NCBI GenBank assembly: GCA_017399905.1
Contig: JAFQAR010000003.1
Location: forward strand, 1 to 41,753
Length of the DNA stretch: 41,753 nt
Direction: 5' to 3'
Source of the DNA: Bacteroidales bacterium
GTDB taxonomy: Bacteria > Bacteroidota > Bacteroidia > Bacteroidales > UBA932
A program made the translations under genes and the position numbers. Positions 18,433 to 25,297 of this stretch are shown one piece after another; within the stretch, counting starts at the first letter, position 1; each line of letters begins with the position of its first letter. The notes below the pieces were generated by a model that saw only the letters and a list, made by a program, of their open reading frames with translations, made no database searches and was not told the origin of the DNA.

Positions 18433-19842
18433 TTAATATGCTGCTATGGAAAAACCATGAATCATTTTTCTATAGTGGTTGTAGTCATAGGTCCCGCCAT
18501 TATGAACGGTCCAGCTACCTGTCAACGTGTACCAACCATCATTCACCGGTGGGTTTGTCCATTGGTTCCACCATCCCCAATTGATTTTTATTGCCGTTAT
18601 TTCCGGTGACGAATATGAATGAGTTGTGTAATCTTCAGGCATTACATACAATCCTCCAGGTGGTTCATCTAGAACGAAATGGAAATTGTGAGTGTATTTT
18701 GTTTTGGTTCTGAGGTACCCGTCAATTACGAAACAATGTATGTCTCCATCTAAAGGAATCAATAAATCAGATGCTGATACGATTACCGGCATTTGTTTTT
18801 CCAAACTTTCCTTTACGATAGTTTCGTCATAACTTTCATGCGTACAATTGATCCCATAATACTCAAATAAATTTGTTTTTAGATTGGCTGGAATAGCCCA
18901 TGAATATTTATTGTTTCCATCATGATAGTGCATGTTTACCATCGATCCTACGTATCCTATTAATATGGCCTCTGGTAGCATCGTAGTAGAAGAAGGCTGA
19001 TAAGAGCTATTCATTTCGTTCCATATTGTTAAGGAAGGACAATAGAAATCTCTGAAATAATTGTCGATGTCTCCAGTACAGATGCAGTCGCTGTACATTT
19101 GCGCCGGTACATGTATCTTATGGTGAAGATAATATAGAACTTGAGCCCCAGCTATTGCTACACATCCTGTCAAAGCTCTTTTAGTCGGTTCTGTTTTATA
19201 ATATGGGCTGCATTCATTATAGGGATGGTTCTGGTCCCATTTGGGAACTAAATGGCATAAACTATCGTATATGACAGTTTCTGCAGATACTGTTTCCTCC
19301 CAATGTCCAACAGGATTTCCTACTGTTATTATTGGCCCATCAGAGATTCGAAGCTGTTCTTCTGTCCAGAATGCTTTGTTTGATTTTATCACACTGTCAT
19401 CGAAAGTCAATTGAGAATCAGTTGATTTCTTGATTCTGTCCATATCGTCAGCCATGCAAGAAATCCATAGTTTGACAACGGGATTCCCTTCTTCAATTGA
19501 AAAATATCCATGTTCTCCTTCTGCAAGGATGGGTGGTGTTCTTTTGTCTGAAGAATAGATTTTCCATCCCTCTCTGTCACCGAGATTAATAATATACATC
19601 AATGTGTCAGATGAATTTCTGACATATGGCTCTAATTTGTATGTCTTTTCCGAACTTCTGGTTCTTGGGTAATCTCTGGATATTATCTGCTTTATGTCGT
19701 TTATTGAGACGTGAGAGGATGGATTGTCTGCACTTGAAAGTTTGTTTTCCAAAGGAGCGTAAGACAATCCGTCGGTCTCAATCATTTTAGAACAGGATAG
19801 AACTGTCGAAAGCAATAGAATAAATAAAATAACCTTTCTCAT
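18433..19842 (-). CDS. C10 family (streptopain-like) cysteine protease lipoprotein
   Basis: A 469-residue secreted cysteine protease zymogen. The N-terminus is a lipoprotein signal (MRKVILFILLLSTVLSC, Cys17), so it is predicted to be membrane anchored. A propeptide-like region (about 35-200) precedes the catalytic domain. The nucleophile is C227 in ALTGCVAIAGAQVLYYL and the His is H369 in GDIHCFVIDGY. The family's late motif reads KINWGWWNQWTNPPVNDGWYTL. C10 members include streptopain, interpain and the Bfp proteases. The longer open frame to 20007 overlaps recQ and is not coding; the ATG at 19842 lies 13 bases after the recQ stop. Base composition is much lower in G+C (20 of 60 bases at 18841-18900) than recQ (32 of 60 at 20101-20160), suggesting acquisition. 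Confidence 0.86.
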   Translation of the reverse strand: MRKVILFILLLSTVLSCSKMIETDGLSYAPLENKLSSADNPSSHVSINDIKQIISRDYPRTRSSEKTYKLEPYVRNSSDTLMYIINLGDREGWKIYSSDKRTPPILAEGEHGYFSIEEGNPVVKLWISCMADDMDRIKKSTDSQLTFDDSVIKSNKAFWTEEQLRISDGPIITVGNPVGHWEETVSAETVIYDSLCHLVPKWDQNHPYNECSPYYKTEPTKRALTGCVAIAGAQVLYYLHHKIHVPAQMYSDCICTGDIDNYFRDFYCPSLTIWNEMNSSYQPSSTTMLPEAILIGYVGSMVNMHYHDGNNKYSWAIPANLKTNLFEYYGINCTHESYDETIVKESLEKQMPVIVSASDLLIPLDGDIHCFVIDGYLRTKTKYTHNFHFVLDEPPGGLYVMPEDYTTHSYSSPEITAIKINWGWWNQWTNPPVNDGWYTLTGSWTVHNGGTYDYNHYRKMIHGFSIAAY

Positions 19843-19855
19843 CAAATAAATAAAT

Positions 19856-22057
19856 CTAGTTCGCCACCTCGCAGAGGAACTTGATGCGCACAAGACGCAC
19901 TTCCATCTCGTCGTAGTCGTCCTTGAGGTCTTCCATAGCCGATTCGAGCGAATCGGACTCAGCCTCATCATGGAAATAATCGAAAATCTCATCCACGACG
20001 TCGTCATCCAGAGTCTGCTCTATATAATAGTCAAGGTTCAGCTTGGTGCCTGAATATACGATGGCTTCGATCTCGTCCATGAGCTCTTCCATCTCCATTC
20101 CCTTTGCATCGGCGATGTCTTCCAGCGGAATCTTCCTGTCGACGCTCTGGATGATGAACACCTTGTTCACGGACTTGTTGACTATCGACTTCATCACGAA
20201 GTCGTCCGGACGGATTATATCGTTTTCCTTTACATATCTGGATATGAGCTCCAGGAACTCCTTTCCGAACTTCCGCGCCTTTCCTTCGCCGACTCCCTGA
20301 CAGTTCTTGAGTTCTTCATACGTCATCGGATACATGATGGACATGTCGTCGAGCGACGGATCACCGAATATCACCCATGGTTGGAGCCTCAGCTTGCGGG
20401 CTACGTCCTTGCGCAGGTCCTTCAGCATCGCAATGAGCTGCTGGTCTCCTCCTCCGCCTTTGCCTGCTGCCGCTACGGCTGCCATGTCTTCGTCGTCATC
20501 CTCACCTTCAGCGAATTCCCTTTCTTCCGTAAGCATCAGACAGTAAGGCTTTTCTGCAAATCTGACACCTTCTTCAGTCACTGATATGAGGCCGTAGGAT
20601 TCTATGTCCTTATGCAGGAAATGCAGAATCAGACCCTGATGGATGACTGCACTCCAGAATTTGACCGAATGGTCCTTTCCGGCTCCATAGAACTCAAGCT
20701 TGTCGTGTCTGTATGATTTTATGAGGGAGTTCATCTCGCCTGAGAGTATGTTCGCGAGATGCTCCATCTTGAATCTCTCGGGAAGTGACTGGATCAGTTC
20801 TATCACCATAGCCATCTCCTCGCGTCCGTCGAACTGTTTCTTTGGATGCAGACAGTTGTCACAGGCTCCGCAGTTCTCCTCTGTGTATGTTTCACCGAAA
20901 TAGTTGAGCAGCAGCTTTCTGCGGCATGCGTTCGATTCCGCATATGCCACGGTCTCCATCAGGAGCTGCTTGCCTATCTCCTGCTCGGCGACAGGCTTTC
21001 CCTGCATGAACTTCTCGAGCTTCTGGATATCCTTGTAGCTGTAGAAGGTTATGCACTGGCCTTCCTTTCCGTCCCTTCCTGCCCTTCCTGTCTCCTGATA
21101 ATAGCCTTCGATGCTCTTCGGTATGTCATAGTGGATGACGAACCTTACGTCAGGCTTGTCGATGCCCATTCCGAATGCGATGGTCGCCACGATGACGTCA
21201 ATCTCTTCCATCAGGAACTTGTCCTGGTTCTCGGCACGGGTCTTGGCGTCAAGTCCGGCATGATACGGTGCGGCCTTGATCCCGTTGATGTTCAGAAGCT
21301 CGGCAAGCTCCTCCACCTTCTTCCTGCTGAGGCAGTAGATGATTCCGGACTTGCCGGGATTCTGTCTTATATATCTGATGATGTCCCTCTTCGGGTCTGA
21401 CTTGTCCCTTATTTCATAATAAAGGTTAGGCCTGTTGAATGAAGACTTGAACACCGTGGCGTCCGTCATTCCGAGGTTCTTGATGATGTCGCTCTGGACC
21501 TTCGGTGTGGCAGTGGCGGTAAGGGCTATGATAGGTGCCACGCCTATGTCTTCCATTATGTTGCGTATACGTCTGTACTCAGGTCTGAAATCGTGTCCCC
21601 ATTCCGAGATGCAGTGTGCCTCGTCGACTGCGTAGAATGATATCTTTATTTCCTTGAGCATAGCCACATTCTCCGGCTTTGTCAGGGATTCCGGCGCGAC
21701 GTAGAGCAGTTTGGTGGCTCCGGACATGAGGTCGTTGCGTACCTCGGTGATCTGAGCCTTGCTCAATGAAGAGTTGAGGAAATGTGCGATCCCGTCGTTT
21801 CCGGAAACGAAACCTCTGATCGCATCGACCTGATTCTTCATCAGGGCGATGAGCGGGGATATGACTATCGCCGTGCCTTCCATGACAAGGGCAGGAAGCT
21901 GGTAGCATAGGGATTTTCCACCTCCGGTAGGCATCAGCACAAAGGCGTTGTGGCCGCTTGTGAGGTGGCGGATTATACGTTCCTGATCAGCTTTGAACGA
22001 GTCGAAACCGAAGAATTCCTTCAGTTTTGAGTGAAGCATGGCGGAGTCTGTAGTCAT
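19856..22057 (-). CDS. recQ: ATP-dependent DNA helicase RecQ
   Basis: A 3'-5' DNA helicase for repair and recombination, 733 residues. The helicase core has MPTGGGKS (42-49), the DEAH box at 145-148 (AVDEAHCISEWGHDFRPEYRRI), and motif VI QETGRAGRDG. The RQC zinc site follows (CRRKLL...CGACDNC), then the winged helix, then an HRDC domain (about 545-620, LRLQPWVIFGDPSLDDM...GVGEGKARKFG). A further 110 residues, acidic near the end, extend past HRDC, as in other Bacteroidota RecQs. The stretch between the winged helix and HRDC has a short low-complexity piece (EGEDDDEDMAAVAAAGKGGGG). An alternative start is Met7. Confidence 0.95.
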   Translation of the reverse strand: MTTDSAMLHSKLKEFFGFDSFKADQERIIRHLTSGHNAFVLMPTGGGKSLCYQLPALVMEGTAIVISPLIALMKNQVDAIRGFVSGNDGIAHFLNSSLSKAQITEVRNDLMSGATKLLYVAPESLTKPENVAMLKEIKISFYAVDEAHCISEWGHDFRPEYRRIRNIMEDIGVAPIIALTATATPKVQSDIIKNLGMTDATVFKSSFNRPNLYYEIRDKSDPKRDIIRYIRQNPGKSGIIYCLSRKKVEELAELLNINGIKAAPYHAGLDAKTRAENQDKFLMEEIDVIVATIAFGMGIDKPDVRFVIHYDIPKSIEGYYQETGRAGRDGKEGQCITFYSYKDIQKLEKFMQGKPVAEQEIGKQLLMETVAYAESNACRRKLLLNYFGETYTEENCGACDNCLHPKKQFDGREEMAMVIELIQSLPERFKMEHLANILSGEMNSLIKSYRHDKLEFYGAGKDHSVKFWSAVIHQGLILHFLHKDIESYGLISVTEEGVRFAEKPYCLMLTEEREFAEGEDDDEDMAAVAAAGKGGGGDQQLIAMLKDLRKDVARKLRLQPWVIFGDPSLDDMSIMYPMTYEELKNCQGVGEGKARKFGKEFLELISRYVKENDIIRPDDFVMKSIVNKSVNKVFIIQSVDRKIPLEDIADAKGMEMEELMDEIEAIVYSGTKLNLDYYIEQTLDDDVVDEIFDYFHDEAESDSLESAMEDLKDDYDEMEVRLVRIKFLCEVAN

Positions 22058-22181
22058 AACCTCAAGAATTTGCTTACTAAATTAAATGATTTTTTCGAGT
22101 CTTCAAAATAAATCTGTTGCATCCTTCCGGTCAAAGACGTTCAGAATCATCAAAATAATGTGCTATATCCAAAAAATGCGT

Positions 22182-22189
22182 ATATTTGC
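22182..22189 (+). promoter_or_regulatory. Promoter -7 box of the FKBP-DUF3127 unit
   Basis: TATATTTG fits TAnnTTTG and lies 43 bases before the FKBP ATG. A clear -33 TTTG is not seen; TGTG at 22160-22163 is near the expected place. Confidence 0.6.
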
Positions 22190-22232
22190 AGATTGTATTG
22201 ACAATGATTTTAACAATTAAAATAAATTAAGA

Positions 22233-22976
22233 ATGAAAGCAATCAAGATTTTTGCAGCAGTGCTCGCAGCTGGTCTCGCGCTGTCATGCTCATCACAGAA
22301 CAATGTAAAGGTAGACGCAGAGCTCCCTACTTCTGCTGAGGTGGATTCAGTAAGCTACCTTATCGGTGTGAACTTCGGTTCATTCCTCAAGGGCAACAAC
22401 TTCGCTGAGGACCTCAAGGAGATCAACATGGCTGAAGTGAAGAAGGGTATGGTTGACTTCCTCAAGGCAGAAGGCGACCCATACGATCCTGAGTTCGGCG
22501 CACAGTTCGACATAGATCCTAACACAATGGGTCAGGTACTCAACGGCTTCCTTACAAAGAAGCAGAACTATAAGGCAGCTCTCAACCTTGCAAAGGAGAA
22601 GGAGTTCCTCGCAGCAAATGCAAAGAGAGAGGACGTTGACACAACTGCAAGCGGTCTTCAGTACACTATCATCGCTGAGGGTGCAGAGTACAAGGTGGCT
22701 CCTCAGGATACAGTATGGGTAAACTACAAGGGTACTCTCCTCGACGGCAAGGTGTTCGACGAGAACGATTCTACAAAGTTCGTCGCTAACCGCGTGATCA
22801 GAGGATGGACTGAGGGTCTCGGTCTTCTCGGTGAGGGTGGAAAGGCAACTCTCTACATCCCTGCAGAGCTTGCATACGGCACAAGAGGCAACCGTGGCAT
22901 CGAGCCTAACTCAACTCTCATCTTCGACGTTGAGGTCCTCAAGGTAGGCAAGTTCGTTCCAGCTGAGGAGAAATAA
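22233..22976 (+). CDS. FKBP-type peptidyl-prolyl isomerase lipoprotein
   Basis: A proline isomerase of the Mip/FklB type, 247 residues, predicted to be anchored in the periplasm or outer membrane through Cys19 (AAGLALSC). An N-terminal helical dimerisation-type region (about 35-135) precedes the FKBP domain (about 140-240), with VWVNYKGTLLDGKVFDEN, RVIRGWTEGLGLLGEGGKATLYIPAELAYG and STLIFDVEVLKV. Codon choice is strongly biased (AAC, AAG, CTC, GAG), which suggests high expression. The stop is 2 bases before the DUF3127 gene. Confidence 0.94.
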   Translation: MKAIKIFAAVLAAGLALSCSSQNNVKVDAELPTSAEVDSVSYLIGVNFGSFLKGNNFAEDLKEINMAEVKKGMVDFLKAEGDPYDPEFGAQFDIDPNTMGQVLNGFLTKKQNYKAALNLAKEKEFLAANAKREDVDTTASGLQYTIIAEGAEYKVAPQDTVWVNYKGTLLDGKVFDENDSTKFVANRVIRGWTEGLGLLGEGGKATLYIPAELAYGTRGNRGIEPNSTLIFDVEVLKVGKFVPAEEK

Positions 22977-22978
22977 TA

Positions 22979-23407
22979 ATGGCACTTGAGCTTGAGGGCA
23001 GGATTGCCCGTAAACTGAATGTCCAGACCGGCACTTCTGCAAGGGGTGCCTGGTCTAAGCAGGAATTCATCTTCGAGTATCAGGAAGGAAACTTCCCGTC
23101 TCAGATATGCATGAATGTATGGGGCGACGACAAGGTGAAGGACCTGGAAAAATATCAGGTCGGCGACAAGGTGAAGATTTCATTCAACCTGAGCAGCCGT
23201 GAGTACAACGGACGTTGGTATACCGACGTAAGGGCGTGGAGGATCGAGCCTGCAGCTGCACCTCAGCCTGACTATGCTACAGGAGCGGTTGCCGGAGGAG
23301 CAGGATATGTGGCTTCCGAGGCCCCTATGCCTGCACCGGGTTATGACTATGCGGCTTCTGCCGGAAGCTATGCAGCCCCTACCGGTGACGACGACCTTCC
23401 GTTCTAA
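22979..23407 (+). CDS. DUF3127 protein with SSB-like acidic tip
   Basis: A 142-residue protein. Residues 1-93 match the DUF3127 family (ALELEGRIARKLNVQTGTSARGAWSKQEFIFEYQ... and YQVGDKVKISFNLSSREYNGRWYTDVRAWRI), whose pattern of short strands suggests an OB fold. Residues 94-135 are a flexible Ala/Pro/Gly/Tyr-rich linker. The last residues are GDDDLPF, closely like the acidic, Phe-terminated tip of single-stranded DNA-binding protein (DDDIPF in E. coli) that recruits repair and replication enzymes. OB fold, linker and tip together resemble SSB architecture. Family function is not established, so the DNA link is inference. It is co-transcribed with the FKBP gene (2-base gap) and followed by a strong terminator. 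Confidence 0.86.
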   Translation: MALELEGRIARKLNVQTGTSARGAWSKQEFIFEYQEGNFPSQICMNVWGDDKVKDLEKYQVGDKVKISFNLSSREYNGRWYTDVRAWRIEPAAAPQPDYATGAVAGGAGYVASEAPMPAPGYDYAASAGSYAAPTGDDDLPF

Positions 23408-23424
23408 GGTATAACGGATAAATG

Positions 23425-23454
23425 AGAGGATGACGATGTCATCCTCTTTTTTTT
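23425..23454 (+). terminator. Terminator of the FKBP-DUF3127 unit
   Basis: A perfect stem (AGAGGATGAC, 23425-23434; GTCATCCTCT, 23438-23447) with a 3-base loop and an eight-T run ending at 23454. Confidence 0.93.
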
Positions 23455-23470
23455 GTCCACTTCATTCGGC

Positions 23471-23585
23471 TGTCGGTATCGGTTTGTTGGTGTCGGTATC
23501 GGTTTTGATGTCAAAGTCGGTGGTCTATAACCGCCTGACTTACAGCACTTTGCTCACTCTCGCGTGCTCCCCAAAGTCGGCACGC
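23471..23585. repeat. Small repeats and hairpins in an intergenic spacer
   Basis: TGTCGGTATCGGTTT occurs twice, 20 bases apart (23471-23485 and 23491-23505). CAAAGTCGG also occurs twice, at 23512 and 23572. Two hairpins are possible: an imperfect one at 23514-23541 (AAGTC with GACTT at its foot) and GCGTGC (23562-23567) with GCACGC (23580-23585). There is no coding frame. It may be a dispersed intergenic element of this genome. Confidence 0.5.
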
Positions 23586-23671
23586 TCCTCCTGTTAATGC
23601 GCTGATTCTCAGTTAGTTGCTTGCCATGTTGGGGGAGGGACTTTGGAGATTGCTTCGGGAATCGGAAGGTT

Positions 23672-24517
23672 CTATAGCGGAAGCTGGACCAGCCTGCGTG
23701 ATTCGTAATGGGCGCTCCAGCGGAAGCCGAGCGACTTCAGGAGGAGGGCATGTTCCATGATGGCGTGGCCGATGCGGTGGGTGTCATGCGAGTCGGAACC
23801 GAAGCTGACGATTTCTCCTCCGAGCTCCCGGTAGCGCTTCAGCACTTCCGTGTCGATGGTTACAAGGCGGCCGTTGTATTCCTGGTAGCTTTTTGTGTTG
23901 ATCTCCAGGGCCTTGCCTTCCTGTATAAGATAGCGGAACATCTCGTCGAGTATATCGCTGAAATCTCTGTAGAGAAGGCTTGTCCTGCTGTAGGGGGCAT
24001 ATCTTACGACATAGTCGAAATGTCCCATGATGTCGAAATCCTTCAGCCACGTCATCTCTTTCCAGATAGTTTCGAGATAGTGTCCGTATGCCTCTTTCCA
24101 GTCCTTGCCTTCATAGTAGCCTCCGTAGAAAGGATCGATGCCGTCGAGATAGTGGACCGATGCTATGACCTGGTCGAAGCTGTTCTCCCCGAGTGTCCGA
24201 CGTATCTCTCCGTGACAGTCTTCGTGCATTCCTATCTCGATGCCTTTCAGTATCCTGAACTTTCTCTCTCCTCCGATCCTTCCGTCAATCAGGGCCTGGA
24301 CCCTGTCTATTTCAGCCTGCTGTGCATTGACGTCGAATGTCTCCGGTACGAGCTGCTCGTGTTCCGCCTTCATTGCCGGAACGAAGAAATCGCAATGGTC
24401 CGTGAAGGCCACGCCTCCCAGTCCTGCATCTATGGCGGTAAGCGTGCTTCTTTCGACGGAAGTCCTCTTTCCGTCAAAAGAAAATTCACTGTGATTATGA
24501 TTGTCGAACAAAACCAT
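23672..24517 (-). CDS. PHP-family histidinol-phosphatase-like phosphoesterase
   Basis: A 281-residue metal-dependent phosphoesterase of the PHP family, closest in layout to HisK-type histidinol phosphatases. Metal ligands are visible in order: DNHNHSEF near the N-terminus, FTDHCDFF, the Glu in LKGIEIGMHEDC, ASVHYLDG, MGHFDYVVRYAP and SFGSDSHDTHRIG. No his genes are adjacent, so the true substrate could be another phosphate ester. It is transcribed divergently from the DUF308-dnaG-metG run, and the two promoters overlap in an inverted repeat. Confidence 0.86.
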   Translation of the reverse strand: MVLFDNHNHSEFSFDGKRTSVERSTLTAIDAGLGGVAFTDHCDFFVPAMKAEHEQLVPETFDVNAQQAEIDRVQALIDGRIGGERKFRILKGIEIGMHEDCHGEIRRTLGENSFDQVIASVHYLDGIDPFYGGYYEGKDWKEAYGHYLETIWKEMTWLKDFDIMGHFDYVVRYAPYSRTSLLYRDFSDILDEMFRYLIQEGKALEINTKSYQEYNGRLVTIDTEVLKRYRELGGEIVSFGSDSHDTHRIGHAIMEHALLLKSLGFRWSAHYESRRLVQLPL

Positions 24518-24539
24518 GCGATAAAGCGGAAAACGGCCG

Positions 24540-24548
24540 CAAAAATAG
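24540..24548 (-). promoter_or_regulatory. Promoter -7 box of the PHP phosphatase
   Basis: On the minus strand TATTTTTG (24547 to 24540) fits TAnnTTTG, 23 bases before the ATG. It forms the left half of a perfect 9-bp inverted repeat with the opposing box at 24559-24567. Confidence 0.55.
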
Positions 24549-24558
24549 CAAAAATTTC

Positions 24559-24567
24559 CTATTTTTG
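24559..24567 (+). promoter_or_regulatory. Promoter -7 box of the DUF308-to-murA run
   Basis: TATTTTTG at 24560-24567 fits TAnnTTTG, about 98 bases before the DUF308 gene. It mirrors the minus-strand box at 24540-24547, with 10 bases between the repeat arms. No clear -33 element. Confidence 0.55.
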
Positions 24568-24664
24568 CATTTTATGTGCACCATCTGTCCGGATCCCGGA
24601 AGGGAATAAGCGGCAAGATGAGTTGCCGGAACGGATAAGTAATTAACTTTTAATCGGATAACAG

Positions 24665-25294
24665 ATGTTTACATTTGGTTATAAAAGCAAGATCAATGGC
24701 CCGCTCAGGGCTCTGATAGCATTGGCTGTCGGCATCATGATGGTTGTTAATCCAGGTGAGGCGCTTACTACTGTGGTCAAGGTGATAGCTGCATTCCTCC
24801 TTGCTTCAGGTCTTGTTTCCCTTATCGTGGGACTCAGGAACAAGAAGGACGGTTCGCTTCCTCTGATGTCGTTCAATGCATTGGTGGATGTCCTTCTCGG
24901 ACTTTTCCTCTTTGTCTTCCCAGGATTCGTGGCTAAGTTCATGATATATCTCATCGGCTTCGCTCTGCTGGCTTTCGGTGTGGTTCAGATTCTCGCTCTT
25001 GCGAGCGCAAGGAAGATGACGGGCCTCGGCTTCGGTGCATTTGTGCTCCCGATCATCGTCACTCTTGTAGGAGGTTTCATTCTTTTCAATCCTTTTGCCG
25101 AGTCCGTGATGGTGATGATCACCGGAGCGGCACTTGTCGTATACGGAGCATCTGAACTTCTCTCTTCATGGAGGATGAAGAAGGCCATTGACGAATATGA
25201 GATACGCCAGGCCCCTGAGAAGGAGACTCCGGTTCAGGAGAATCCGGTGGTCGAGGTGAAGGACGTGGATTACGAAAAGGTGGACGAACAGTAG
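24665..25294 (+). CDS. DUF308 (HdeD-like) membrane protein
   Basis: A 209-residue inner-membrane protein with about six hydrophobic helices arranged as repeated pairs (for example ALIALAVGIMMVVNPGEALTTVVKVIAAFLLASGLVSLIVG and LGLFLFVFPGFVAKFMIYLIGFALLAFGVVQIL). This matches the DUF308/HdeD family; E. coli HdeD is linked to acid resistance. The last 40 residues are charged and likely cytosolic (QAPEKETPVQENPVVEVKDVDYEKVDEQ). It heads the run leading to dnaG, with only 3 bases between them. Confidence 0.84.
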   Translation: MFTFGYKSKINGPLRALIALAVGIMMVVNPGEALTTVVKVIAAFLLASGLVSLIVGLRNKKDGSLPLMSFNALVDVLLGLFLFVFPGFVAKFMIYLIGFALLAFGVVQILALASARKMTGLGFGAFVLPIIVTLVGGFILFNPFAESVMVMITGAALVVYGASELLSSWRMKKAIDEYEIRQAPEKETPVQENPVVEVKDVDYEKVDEQ

Positions 25295-25297
25295 AAG

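Noticed and set aside
23708-24646. Plus-strand frame of 312 codons opposite the PHP phosphatase
   Set aside because: The opposite strand carries all metal-binding motifs of a PHP enzyme; this frame has none.
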